From Nodosilinea sp. FACHB-141 (GTDB lineage Bacteria; Cyanobacteriota; Cyanobacteriia; Phormidesmidales; Phormidesmidaceae): a DNA stretch of 64,000 nt. The DNA lies in assembly GCF_014696135.1 (NCBI RefSeq), contig NZ_JACJPP010000007.1, positions 682,001-746,000 of the forward strand. The letters are read 5' to 3'. The notes under the pieces are model-generated. The model had not been told where the DNA came from. It saw only the letters and a list, made by a program, of their open reading frames with translations, and did no database searches. This document shows positions 17,038 through 25,841 of this stretch, one piece after another; positions within the stretch are counted from its first letter, which is position 1; each line of letters begins with the position of its first letter. The translations under genes were made by a program, and so were the position numbers.

Positions 17038-18699
17038 ATGAACAGAACCCTTGTCTGGTTTCGCCGCGACCTGCGCATCTCTGACCATGAACCGCTGCTG
17101 CGGGCGGCTGGGCGAGGGCTGGTGGTGCCGGTGTTTGTGTTCGATCGCGCCCTGCTGCACCACCCTGAAACCGGTGCGGCGCGGGTGGCGTTTTTGCTGG
17201 CCGCCCTGCACGCTCTGGATGCAGACCTGAAAGCCTTGGGCGGGCGTCTGATTGTGCGATCGGGCGACCCAGTTCAGGTATTGCCCGATCTAATTAAAGA
17301 AACTGACGCCGATGGCATCTATGCCTACACCGACGTCGAACGCATTTATGGCCGGGTGCGCGATGCTCGCCTCAACCAGGCCCTAGACCGGCGGGGGATG
17401 AAAATCCGCTGGTTTGAGCCCGTCGCCAGCGCCGCCGATCTCATCCCCTACCCCCAGTACCGTGAGCTGTGGTATCGGGAAATGGGCCAACCCCTGGTGC
17501 CTACACCCCAACAGGTTTCCGTACCGCCAGAGATCCCGAGCGATCCGTTACCGGCCCTAGACGCCTTGGGCCACTGGGCTGACGAAAAGCCCATTCCCCC
17601 CGCCAGCACCGCCGCTGCCCGCGCCCTGCTGCAAGGCTTTTTGGCCGACAAGGCCGATCGCTACTATTGGCAGCTGTCGTACCCTAGCGCCGAGGCCACC
17701 ACGGGCCTCAGCCCCCACATTAAATTTGGCGTGATCTCGGTGCGGGAGTGTGTGCAGACCATTCGCAACACTCCCGATTTCGGCGACAACCGAGTGCGCC
17801 GCAGCCACCAGCAGCTGATTTCGCGTCTGCGGTGGGGCAACGGGTTTACCCAGCGGTTTCGGTATCTGCCGCAGCTAGAGCTGCGATCGCTCTACCGAAC
17901 CTTTGACGACGATGGCTGGGCCTTTGACCCCGATCTCTACCAAGCCTGGCAGACCGGCCACACCGGCTTCCCGATTGTGGATGCCGCGGCTCGCTGTTTG
18001 CAGGCGACCGGAGGCTATCTGGCGCTGAACTTTCGCACCCGCGCCATCTATGCAAGCTTTCTCAGCAACCTGTGCGGCATCGACTGGCGCTACGGAGCGC
18101 TGCATTTTATGCGCCACTTAATAGATGGTGACTGCCCCATCGACCATTACCAGTGGGCGATGCAGTCGGGGGTGACCCACTGCGTCGATAAAACCTGGAC
18201 GCGCATCTATAACCCTGGCCAAACGGCGGTCGATCGCTGCGACCCCGAGGGCGAGTTTATCAAGCGCTGGCTGCCAGAGCTGGCGGATGTACCCCCAGGG
18301 CAGCTCGGCAGTCCGCCGACTCTCTCGGGCTACCCAGCCCCAATTTTGAACTATAAAGCGGCTCGCCAGCGTCGGGTCAAACTGCTCGAAGCCCAGCGGG
18401 GTAAGTTTCTCAACGCTAGAAATCTGCTGCCTCACCTGGCGCAGATGCCCAAGGATTTAACGCCCTTTGGTACGGAGGTCTATGGGGGTGAAGTGGCTTG
18501 GGCTGAGGATGCGATCGCCGATCTCTTCCCCGCCGCGCTGCCGTTAGCTGATCTGGATGTAGCGCAAGCGGCGGCTCTGCGCACCTGGTTTGTAGCCCGT
18601 GTCAATGTGCTGCCGCCGAAGTCGCGGCGACGAAAGCCGCAGGTCCCAGCTACAGATCCCAATATTCGCCAGCTCACGTTGCTGGGGGACATCAAATAG
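17038..18699 (+). CDS. Cryptochrome/photolyase family protein (FAD-binding)
   Basis: The 553-residue product has the N-terminal Rossmann-like antenna domain (LVWFRRDLRISDHEPLLRAA) and the C-terminal FAD domain. Visible FAD-domain motifs are TTGLSPHIKFGVISVRE, GFPIVDAAARCLQATGGYL and the RIYNPGQTAVDRCDPEGEFI phosphate/adenine loop. Photolyases repair UV cyclobutane dimers with blue light, whereas cryptochromes signal. The segment that in E. coli PhrB reads NNGGWQW near flavin N5 is here two residues shorter and reads CPIDHYQWAMQSG, so I call the family only, not a repair activity. It converges on the GH10 gene with an 8-bp overlap at the stops. Confidence 0.88.
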   Translation: MNRTLVWFRRDLRISDHEPLLRAAGRGLVVPVFVFDRALLHHPETGAARVAFLLAALHALDADLKALGGRLIVRSGDPVQVLPDLIKETDADGIYAYTDVERIYGRVRDARLNQALDRRGMKIRWFEPVASAADLIPYPQYRELWYREMGQPLVPTPQQVSVPPEIPSDPLPALDALGHWADEKPIPPASTAAARALLQGFLADKADRYYWQLSYPSAEATTGLSPHIKFGVISVRECVQTIRNTPDFGDNRVRRSHQQLISRLRWGNGFTQRFRYLPQLELRSLYRTFDDDGWAFDPDLYQAWQTGHTGFPIVDAAARCLQATGGYLALNFRTRAIYASFLSNLCGIDWRYGALHFMRHLIDGDCPIDHYQWAMQSGVTHCVDKTWTRIYNPGQTAVDRCDPEGEFIKRWLPELADVPPGQLGSPPTLSGYPAPILNYKAARQRRVKLLEAQRGKFLNARNLLPHLAQMPKDLTPFGTEVYGGEVAWAEDAIADLFPAALPLADLDVAQAAALRTWFVARVNVLPPKSRRRKPQVPATDPNIRQLTLLGDIK

Positions 18700-20257
18700 C
18701 CCAGGCTTTTTTGAGCCCTTGGAGCCGGTAGTAGGCAGCTTTAGGCTGGTTTTCGCGGTTTAGCAGCCCGCCAAAGGGCCAGAAAACGGCTTGGTCTGAC
18801 AAATCCCACCAGGAGACCACTTCAATCTCGGGCCTGCTGTAGCCCAGAGTGTAGATTTGCTCGACCCAGTCGGCCTGAACCTGCTCGCTCCAGGGGGCGT
18901 GCCACAGGCCCAAAGCTTCGCCCATGATGGAATTTTCATCGGTGCCAGTGTTGGAAGAACAGCCCATTTCGGTGATATGGATGGGCTTGCCCAGGCCGAC
19001 GAAGCGATCGAGCAGGCGATCGATTTCGAACATATCCTGGTCGGGATAGTAGAGCTGTAGGCCAATAACCTCAAAATCGATAGCAGTGGCCAAACAGGCT
19101 TTGAGGTACTGATAGGGGCTACGCTGGGGCGGGCCGTAGATCGCCACATTGCGAGCCCACGGGCAGCAGCTATTGACCACCCGCTTCACTTTGGGATTGC
19201 CCTCTTTGGCGGCCTCGCAGGCCATGCGGGTGAGGTCGAGAAATTGCGCTTGGTCGTAGCCGAGGGCGTTGGCCCAAGGGGCACCGTGGGCTTCGTTGAT
19301 GACATCGTAGGCAGGAATGCGATCGCCGTAGCGCTGCGTAATTGCTAAAACTCGCTGCCGCAGGGTGGCTTTGATCTCCTCATAGGGCAGCGAGCTTACC
19401 CAGTCGGGCACAATGCCGTCGAAGAACCACACCAGGGGATGCCCCTTCGCCGGAATGCCAACGCTTTGAAGCCAGGCCACCTGGGTATCGGCTTCGGCGT
19501 AGTCGGGCTGACCACGCTCGGGTTCCATCGGTTTCCAGTAAAACGGTACGGTGGCGGTGGTGAAAAGGGCCTCGAAGTGGCGATCGTACTCCGCTCCCAA
19601 GCCAGGGTGGGCAAAAGCATTGCAGCCGAGTTTGAAATTTTGGCGCGGTGGGGTGCGGGCAATGCGCTGGCGGGCGCGGCTGAGGGTGGCTTCTTCTCCA
19701 GCCCATAGCCCTTCCACCAGGGCGTTGTTCCACAGCGGAATCTGGGTTTGTAGGTCGGGGGCTTGGCTAGCCTGGGTGAGGTAGGCCTGAGCGCGGTGGA
19801 GGCGATCGCGCACGCTCTGAGGAATACCGTAGCCCTGGCGCTGCCAGCGATCGCACGCTTGGCTAACTCGGTAAAGGCGATCGCGCGCAAATGCCCCATT
19901 CAGCACCAGCGGAAAATCCGTTGGTGTAAAGCCGCGCCCCTGGTTGTCAGCGTAGAGAGTGACGTCGCCAAAGCCCTCGACGGGGAGCTGAAGGGCGATC
20001 GCGAAGCGACCCGCTGGCGGCTGGGTGGTGAGAATGCCGTCCTCTACGGTGCGATCGGGGTGGGGAATGGGTTCGTCGTCTAGACCCAGAAAGTAGAGGC
20101 GGCTGAGTTCAAACTTGGGTAGCGGATCACTGTTGGGCAGGTAGGCATGCAGGGTGAGCGGCGGTGGACTGGCGAGAAGTTTCTCTTCTGCTTGGCCGAG
20201 CCAGTATGAAGTGGCAAGCGTGCTGGTGGTGTAGCGAATAAAGTGGCGACGTCTCAC
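18692..20257 (-). CDS. Glycoside hydrolase family 10 protein (endo-beta-1,4-xylanase-like)
   Basis: The 521-residue secreted-type protein has an N-terminal RRRHFIRYTT that resembles a twin-arginine signal. A beta-rich region of about 190 residues follows, then a GH10 TIM barrel. The catalytic pair is visible: acid/base E322 in YDVINEAHG and nucleophile E430 in IHITEMGCSS, a spacing normal for GH10. FAHPGLG and GHPLVWF fit the barrel start, with WDLSDQAVFWPFGG near the end. The start is GTG 20257, overlapping the upstream stop as GTGA, which suggests translational coupling. Xylan or a mixed-linkage sheath/extracellular polysaccharide could be the substrate; that is not readable from sequence. 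Confidence 0.88.
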   Translation of the reverse strand: MRRRHFIRYTTSTLATSYWLGQAEEKLLASPPPLTLHAYLPNSDPLPKFELSRLYFLGLDDEPIPHPDRTVEDGILTTQPPAGRFAIALQLPVEGFGDVTLYADNQGRGFTPTDFPLVLNGAFARDRLYRVSQACDRWQRQGYGIPQSVRDRLHRAQAYLTQASQAPDLQTQIPLWNNALVEGLWAGEEATLSRARQRIARTPPRQNFKLGCNAFAHPGLGAEYDRHFEALFTTATVPFYWKPMEPERGQPDYAEADTQVAWLQSVGIPAKGHPLVWFFDGIVPDWVSSLPYEEIKATLRQRVLAITQRYGDRIPAYDVINEAHGAPWANALGYDQAQFLDLTRMACEAAKEGNPKVKRVVNSCCPWARNVAIYGPPQRSPYQYLKACLATAIDFEVIGLQLYYPDQDMFEIDRLLDRFVGLGKPIHITEMGCSSNTGTDENSIMGEALGLWHAPWSEQVQADWVEQIYTLGYSRPEIEVVSWWDLSDQAVFWPFGGLLNRENQPKAAYYRLQGLKKAWAI

Positions 20258-20880
20258 TGAAGCACCTGACCGAGATATTTCAAGATTTGCAGAACTCCGT
20301 CGAGTTCTTGGTTGGAGGTCAATGCCGCAAAAACCCTTGATAGGTTGTATCGTCGACCCTGGTTTGCCTCTAGCTTCACAAAAACTGAGTCATCCCCGTT
20401 GGTCATGAGGGCGAACCTAGGTTGCTCATGATTAGGGGTCGCCATTAAGTAGGCCAGGGTCTGGGGTAGAGCAGACCAGACCGAAATAGCTGTTTTTTTT
20501 GATTCAAACACCACCACCCAAAGCTGGTCTTTTAAGACCAATACTTCGAGCCGCCCTTGCAAAATTTCCTCTGGATCTTGCAGGGTAAGCTGAACCGATT
20601 CTTCTGCTTTCACCCTAAAGGGTGGGTCATAGAACCCAGCTAGGGTAAGCAGGGGAGAGGCAAATAGCAATAAAACCGTGCTTTCGAGCAGGTGTCCTTG
20701 CGATCGCTGATATAGATAGCGCTGCCGCAGGTCAGCCAGTCCCGCTTTTTCGGTGTCACTGAGGCTGGGCAGGTCAGAGCTCCATTCCCAAAAGAATGTT
20801 TCATCTTCTGTGCGGGTCAGCTGAAACCGCTGCTCGGCCTCTGCCAGGGTTGTAATCGCCTCTGTGATGGCAACCGACAT
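20254..20880 (-). CDS. PD-(D/E)XK-like protein related to type I restriction HsdR N-terminus, copy 1
   Basis: About 208 residues. It is commonly annotated as restriction endonuclease subunit R, but no helicase or HsdM/HsdS is present. The nuclease-fold core reads ILQGRLEVLVLKDQLWVVVFESKK, where the usual Asp of the motif is Glu and the ExK is present as ESK. It is paralogous to 39085-39711 (shared LLDLAGFYEPPFR-like and LPQTLAYLM segments). I start at ATG 20880, with GGGTGA just upstream; a GTG three codons earlier is possible. It overlaps the GH10 start by 4 nt. Cellular role unknown. Confidence 0.78.
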   Translation of the reverse strand: MSVAITEAITTLAEAEQRFQLTRTEDETFFWEWSSDLPSLSDTEKAGLADLRQRYLYQRSQGHLLESTVLLLFASPLLTLAGFYDPPFRVKAEESVQLTLQDPEEILQGRLEVLVLKDQLWVVVFESKKTAISVWSALPQTLAYLMATPNHEQPRFALMTNGDDSVFVKLEANQGRRYNLSRVFAALTSNQELDGVLQILKYLGQVLQ

Positions 20881-21019
20881 CGCTTTCACCCGCTAGTGTG
20901 CCTCTATTTTACTGGCCTAACCGCTACCGGCGCGGCTCAGCAGCTGTCATGACGGGGTTGTGAAATAGCAGTATCAGCTTGTTCCGAGGCATGGTTTTTA
21001 TCATCTAGGTTTGGCCTCG

Positions 21020-21059
21020 TTGCAGGTAAAGCCGATCAGATTCAAACTTTTATCTGCAA
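21020..21059 (-). terminator. Possible terminator hairpin after the GH1 gene
   Basis: TTGCAGGTAAA (21020-21030) and TTTATCTGCAA (21049-21059) pair with one G-T wobble. The hairpin lies just beyond the GH1 stop. No clear U-tract follows, so the call is weak. Confidence 0.4.
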
Positions 21060-21063
21060 CTGA

Positions 21064-22428
21064 CTACACCACGCGATTTTCTTCAATGCAGCGGGCGTAC
21101 CAGTGGTAGCTGGCTTTGGGAATGCGCTGCTGAGTGGCAAAGTCCACATAAGTGACGCCAAAGCGGCGATCGCGTCCATAGGCCCACTCAAAGTTATCCA
21201 TAAAGGTCCAGAGGAAATAGCCCATCAGTGGATAGCCCTCTTGCACGGCGCGGTGGGCCGATCGCAGGTACTGTTGCAAATACTGAATGCGATCGAGATC
21301 CAGTACTTCTCCGGCGGGCGTGAGTTCATCCTGGGCAGCGCAGCCATTCTCGCTGATGAAAACGCGTAGCTCGGGGCGCTGAAGGGTATCGCTGATGTGG
21401 CGCACGCCCCAGTAGAGGCTGTCGGGCAAGATATGCAGCCAGGGCATGTGCATGCGCGGGTAGCTCTGGGGAAAGGGCAGGCTTTCAAAGCCCCTGGCAT
21501 TGTCAGCCGCTCTCATATAGACTCCCGTGTAGACATTGAACCCGAGAGAATCCAGCGGTTGGTGAATGGTGGCTAGGTCGCCGGGCAGAATGTCGGGGGC
21601 ATTCTTGCCCAAGTCTGCCAGCAGTTGGGGATTGTATTCCCCGGTTAGGGCCGGGTAGAGAATGCCGCCGTTGGTGCCCGTCAGGGGAAAGGCCGCCTGG
21701 GCAGCGGCGATATCCGCTGGGGTATCGGTGAGGGGGACGGTGGCGAGGTAGTTATCGACTAGCGCTACTTGGCAGGGCTGAGGCGAGGCGGCACGAATGG
21801 CCTGGCAGCCCAGGCCGTGGGCCAGCAGGGCGTGGTGGGAGGTTTGCCAGACTTCTTTGCTAGTTTTGACTACGGTGCCGGGGGCCATTTCGGGAACGTG
21901 GCCGACGCCGTAGCCGATGTGGGTAAAGCAAAAGATTTCGTTCAGGGTCATCCAGTGGGTGATGCGATCGCCCAGCTTCTTCACCACCACCGTGACGTAG
22001 TCGGCAAAGTCTTGCGCCATCTGGCGACTGCGCCACGAGCCGTACTCGTCTTCGAGGGCTTGAGGACTATCCCAGTGAAACAGGGTGGCGTGGGGAGTAA
22101 TGCCAAACTCCAGCAGGGTATCGACCAGCTCGCTATAGAAAGCTAAACCGGCATCATTCACCGCGCCGCGCCCCTGGGGCATAACGCGGGGCCAGGAGAT
22201 GCTGAAGCGGTAGTGGCGCACACCCAAGTCAGCCATCAGGGCGATGTCGTCGCGGAAGCGGTGGAAATGGTCGCAGGCGATCGCCCCGGTGTCGCCATAG
22301 AGCACCCGCCCTGGAGTTTGGCTAAAGACATCCCACACGCTGGGGCCTCGGGCCTCGGCAGCACCTTCAATCTGGTATGACGCAGTCGCTACCCCCCACT
22401 GAAACCCTGGCGGAAATGTGTATACCAT
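21064..22428 (-). CDS. Glycoside hydrolase family 1 beta-glucosidase
   Basis: The 454-residue cytosolic enzyme is of normal GH1 length. The N-terminal signature FPPGFQWGVATASYQIEGA is the classic GH1 opening. The acid/base is E164 in MTLNEIFCF and the nucleophile is E360 in FISENGCAA. The C-terminal WTFMDNFEWAYGRDRRFG lines the glycone pocket. It hydrolyses beta-glucosides such as cellobiose. It follows the GH10/PD-(D/E)XK genes on the same strand but is upstream of them with a 183-bp gap, so a joint role in beta-glycan turnover is plausible but unproven. There is no signal peptide. Confidence 0.95.
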   Translation of the reverse strand: MVYTFPPGFQWGVATASYQIEGAAEARGPSVWDVFSQTPGRVLYGDTGAIACDHFHRFRDDIALMADLGVRHYRFSISWPRVMPQGRGAVNDAGLAFYSELVDTLLEFGITPHATLFHWDSPQALEDEYGSWRSRQMAQDFADYVTVVVKKLGDRITHWMTLNEIFCFTHIGYGVGHVPEMAPGTVVKTSKEVWQTSHHALLAHGLGCQAIRAASPQPCQVALVDNYLATVPLTDTPADIAAAQAAFPLTGTNGGILYPALTGEYNPQLLADLGKNAPDILPGDLATIHQPLDSLGFNVYTGVYMRAADNARGFESLPFPQSYPRMHMPWLHILPDSLYWGVRHISDTLQRPELRVFISENGCAAQDELTPAGEVLDLDRIQYLQQYLRSAHRAVQEGYPLMGYFLWTFMDNFEWAYGRDRRFGVTYVDFATQQRIPKASYHWYARCIEENRVV

Positions 22429-22859
22429 CGCTTTGTCCTAATACTGTTTTGTACGCCGCATTACTCAATTGAAGAACGCTTTAAAGAGCTTGGGTAATAG
22501 CTTGTTCCCTGTGAACAAGGACACAGAATTTTCTTTAAAGCAGAATTGGGGAACTAAAATCCTGCAAAAAACGTCTCCTCAAAAATTCTCAAAGCCAGTC
22601 TCTCTCGCCTAAGTAAATACTACCTAGGGCTGATTTTCATCAAGTTTTATTGCATGTATTCTGATCGATATGTTACGCTCGCTGCTGCTTGCGCGATCGG
22701 TAGGTTTTTCTCAATTGATGGCTATGCCCGAGCGACAGCTTTCCCATGGGTCGTGCCTGTGGGCATAGCGGTGTTTACTGGTTTAACCCACTCTAGTAAC
22801 CCTTGTATAGATGAGGGTTCAGAGCGCTTCGAGGCCAAACTTACTGAAGCCGTCGGTTT
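22429..22859. other. Intergenic region between GH1 and the acyltransferase gene
   Basis: This divergent spacer of about 430 bp must contain both promoters. An 87-codon frame at 22654-22917 lacks family resemblance and runs into the acyltransferase gene. I see no convincing hairpin, operator or RNA gene. The middle is AT-richer than the rest of the window. Confidence 0.5.
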
Positions 22860-24305
22860 ATGTCTCAATTCAATTCTAAGCATTATCAGCCTTCAAAACA
22901 ACGGCTTAATTGGCTAGAAGGTATTCGGCTATTAGCAGCCGTTGGCATTCTGCTCTATCATGCCCAGCTGCTGTTTACGAAGTACGCTTACACTCCCCAG
23001 CCCACTGGGCTGCGAAGCAACTGGGCCACCATTGCTGAGGCCAACGCTCATCTCGGCCAAAATGTGCTGGCTTCTGCGATCGCTTTACCGGTTTGGTTTG
23101 GCTTTCAGGCGGTCGATATTTTTATTTTAATTGCTGGCTTTGTGCTGGTTTTGTCGCTGCGCAGCAAAGCCCAGGCTGTCGGTGCAGGCGAGTTTATTCA
23201 AAGTCGCCTGCTGCGAATTCTCTGGCCATTTTGGACCGTAGCCTGGCTGGCCTATCCCATTCTTTGGCTGATTGGTATTGCCAACAACAGCTATCGACCG
23301 TCGCCATGGGATACCTTTGCTGGGGCTACATTTCCGTTGCTATTTGGCTTTGACGGCGAACGTTTGTTGGCGACTAGCGGCCCCTGGTGGTTTATTCCCC
23401 TAATTATTAGTTTCACGCTAATTTCTCCTATCCTCTGGCAACTTCTAAACCGCTGGGGAACCCGCAATTTGCTGCTGGTGAGTTTAGTGGTCACGTTGCT
23501 CTATCGCTACGCAGCGGTCTACCACTTTGGCGGGCATCTGACCTACTCTATGCTCGACACGCCCAACAACTGGTTGCCCTTTGTCTCATTTGTGGCCAAG
23601 CTGAGCACATTTGTCGTCGGCATGGCTATGGCAGAGGCCTATTGCCAGCACCGTGGCCCCTTGTTTTGGCGGCCTCAGCGGCTGCTTTGGATTGGGCTAG
23701 TGGTCTACGCTGCGGGTTTTATAGCGCAGTTTTATCGAATGGGCTGGGTGGTCTGCGATCTGCTGTTACCCATCGGTTTTGTCATGATTGCGGCGGTGGT
23801 ACTGCGATCGCTGAGCAATGTGCCGGCGCTATCAGCGGCTATGGGGCGGCTGGGTGTCCATAGCTATAGCTACTTCTTAATTCACGGCTTTGTAATCGAT
23901 CGCACGATCAATCTGTGGGTGCAAGATAGCGTTTGGCGCTACTGGGTTGCTCTACCGCTAATGGTCGTTGGCACCCTAGCGTTGGCCATGATTGCCGATG
24001 CGGCGTGCCCCTTTATCCAGCGCAGCGCTGTACAGCTATGGCGCGACATTGACTATTTGCTGATGCAAGACCCAACGGCTGAAGGTGCTAGCTGGTGTCC
24101 GGTGGTGGGCGATCGCGTCAGCTACAAGGGCAGCCGAGACTGGATTGTGCAGAAGATTGAAACTCTGCTCGACGAAGGCGAATCCTATCTTTGCCAAATT
24201 TCAGAGGGTCGCCGCACAATCTGGGTCAACGCCAACCATTTAAGCCTGGTTGAAGCTACGTCGAGGGTGCACAGCCCCTACGCGCCAATTAAAACTGTTG
24301 TTTAA
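22860..24305 (+). CDS. Acyltransferase family 3 membrane protein with C-terminal SH3-like tail
   Basis: The 481-residue OafA/YrhL-type protein O-acylates surface glycans. It has NWLEGIRLLAAVGILLYHAQL with the catalytic His in the first helix, about ten membrane helices and the SYSYFLIHGFVID motif near the end. After the last helix, residues about 405-470 form a soluble tail (GDRVSYKGSRDWIVQKIET, ending in IWVNANHLSLVEA) that looks like a small SH3/KOW-type beta-barrel, an uncommon addition. It is followed 18 nt later by the glycosyltransferase gene, so both probably make and decorate one exopolysaccharide. Confidence 0.88.
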   Translation: MSQFNSKHYQPSKQRLNWLEGIRLLAAVGILLYHAQLLFTKYAYTPQPTGLRSNWATIAEANAHLGQNVLASAIALPVWFGFQAVDIFILIAGFVLVLSLRSKAQAVGAGEFIQSRLLRILWPFWTVAWLAYPILWLIGIANNSYRPSPWDTFAGATFPLLFGFDGERLLATSGPWWFIPLIISFTLISPILWQLLNRWGTRNLLLVSLVVTLLYRYAAVYHFGGHLTYSMLDTPNNWLPFVSFVAKLSTFVVGMAMAEAYCQHRGPLFWRPQRLLWIGLVVYAAGFIAQFYRMGWVVCDLLLPIGFVMIAAVVLRSLSNVPALSAAMGRLGVHSYSYFLIHGFVIDRTINLWVQDSVWRYWVALPLMVVGTLALAMIADAACPFIQRSAVQLWRDIDYLLMQDPTAEGASWCPVVGDRVSYKGSRDWIVQKIETLLDEGESYLCQISEGRRTIWVNANHLSLVEATSRVHSPYAPIKTVV

Positions 24306-24323
24306 GCCAGGAGTTGCACTGTA

Positions 24324-25760
24324 GTGACCAAAACGTGGTCTAGCGAAATTCAAAAGGTCATCTTTACCCACGTGCTGCTGATTGGCCTGCCCACCGTTTT
24401 TTATGGATATTTGCTGCTTAGCGGCTGGGGTTTGATGGGGCCACGGGCTGTGGTATTGACGCTTTTTTTGTTCAATGCGGTGATTATCATCGTCGAGTCG
24501 AGCAATGCGTTATTTCGCCGGTTTGCAACCCATCGCCATCGGCTTAGCCCTCCGTCAGAGCAGACCCGAAACCAGGTCAAAGCCTGGATGGGAGTGCGAG
24601 GGGCTGAGTACCCCTCTCCCCTCGATCCGGTGCCCCGCTGCTCATTTTTAGTGGCCGCCTACTTGCCCAACGAGCAGAACATTATCGTTGAGACTCTGCA
24701 CCATTTGCTCACTCACATCGAGCGACCGGCGGACGGGTTAGAAATTATTTTGGCCTACAACACGCCTGTGGATTTGCCCATTGAGGCTGAGCTACATCAG
24801 CTGGCCAGGCAGCATGATGAGCTGATCATTTTGCGGGTCGAAGGCAGCCGATCTAAGGCCGAAAATATGAATGCCGCCCTCGACATTGCGACGGGAGAAG
24901 TCACCTGTGTTCTCGATGCCGATCACCATCCCAGTGCCGACTGTTTTAGGCGGGCGTGGCACTGGATTGCTCAGGGGTACGATGTTATTCAAGGCCGCAA
25001 CGTCATTCGCAACCATGACGAAAACTTTCTGGCTCAAAACGTGGCGATCGAGTTTGAGCAGATGTACGGCATTAGTCACGCGGCGAAGTCGTTTCTGACT
25101 GACACCAGCATCTTTGGTGGCTCGAACGGCTACTGGCGAACCTCGGTGCTCAAACAAATTCGCTTCAACCCCAACCGATTGACTGAAGATATTGACGCCT
25201 CTTTGAGAACGCTGCTTAACGGCTACAAAATTTTGCACGATCGCAGTATCGTAACCAGTGAGCTAGCGCCCGCCTCGCTCAAAACACTTTGGTTTCAGCG
25301 CAAACGCTGGGCCCACGGCTGGCTAGAAGTGTCGCTGCTCTATCAGCGCCGGTTGTGGCGATCGCCTCACTTCAACAACTGGCAAAAATTCTACTGGACG
25401 TATCTGCTCTACTACTGCGAATCTTTCGCCCTAATTTCGCTACAGCTCTTGCCGGTGCTGCTGGCCTTTTTGCTGGTGCCCGGTGCGGTGTCGGGCCAGA
25501 TGCAAGTTTATTTTTGGGTTGCCGGTGGCCTGTCGCTTTTCAGCGGGGTTTACCAAATTCTAGCAACGGCAAAGGTTGCGTCTAGGCGTTATCCGCTGAC
25601 TTACTACATTAAGCATGTGCTGTTTTTGCCTTTCTACGTCACCCTCAAAAACTCGATCGCGATCGTCGCTATCTACGACTACCTCAATGGAGAAAATACC
25701 TGGGTTGTGACCCCTCGCGATACGCGATCGCAGAAGCGGTATCGCCTTAAGCAGGGGTAA
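24324..25760 (+). CDS. Processive family 2 glycosyltransferase (cellulose/PNAG synthase-like)
   Basis: The 478-residue membrane protein has a GT-A domain between membrane helices. Two N-terminal helices are followed by SFLVAAYLPNEQNIIVETL, the DxD-type CVLDADHHPS, then SIFGGSNGYWRTS, the catalytic TEDIDASLR and the QxxRW-equivalent QRKRWAHGW, then several C-terminal helices. This D,D,D,QxxRW set marks processive beta-glycan synthases. The start is GTG 24324. Coupling to the acyltransferase suggests an acylated extracellular glycan. The sugar is not predictable. There is no PilZ domain at the C-terminus. Confidence 0.9.
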   Translation: MTKTWSSEIQKVIFTHVLLIGLPTVFYGYLLLSGWGLMGPRAVVLTLFLFNAVIIIVESSNALFRRFATHRHRLSPPSEQTRNQVKAWMGVRGAEYPSPLDPVPRCSFLVAAYLPNEQNIIVETLHHLLTHIERPADGLEIILAYNTPVDLPIEAELHQLARQHDELIILRVEGSRSKAENMNAALDIATGEVTCVLDADHHPSADCFRRAWHWIAQGYDVIQGRNVIRNHDENFLAQNVAIEFEQMYGISHAAKSFLTDTSIFGGSNGYWRTSVLKQIRFNPNRLTEDIDASLRTLLNGYKILHDRSIVTSELAPASLKTLWFQRKRWAHGWLEVSLLYQRRLWRSPHFNNWQKFYWTYLLYYCESFALISLQLLPVLLAFLLVPGAVSGQMQVYFWVAGGLSLFSGVYQILATAKVASRRYPLTYYIKHVLFLPFYVTLKNSIAIVAIYDYLNGENTWVVTPRDTRSQKRYRLKQG

Positions 25761-25841
25761 GGGTTTCGGTTGGTTTCGCGCCATGTATCTGGGGCATACT
25801 CTCAGCGTGCCTAGCAGCTCGCCCCAGGAAGTTTATCAACT

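Noticed and set aside
22654-22917. 87-codon plus-strand frame as a gene
   Set aside because: It overlaps the acyltransferase start in another frame, has no ribosome site and no family features.
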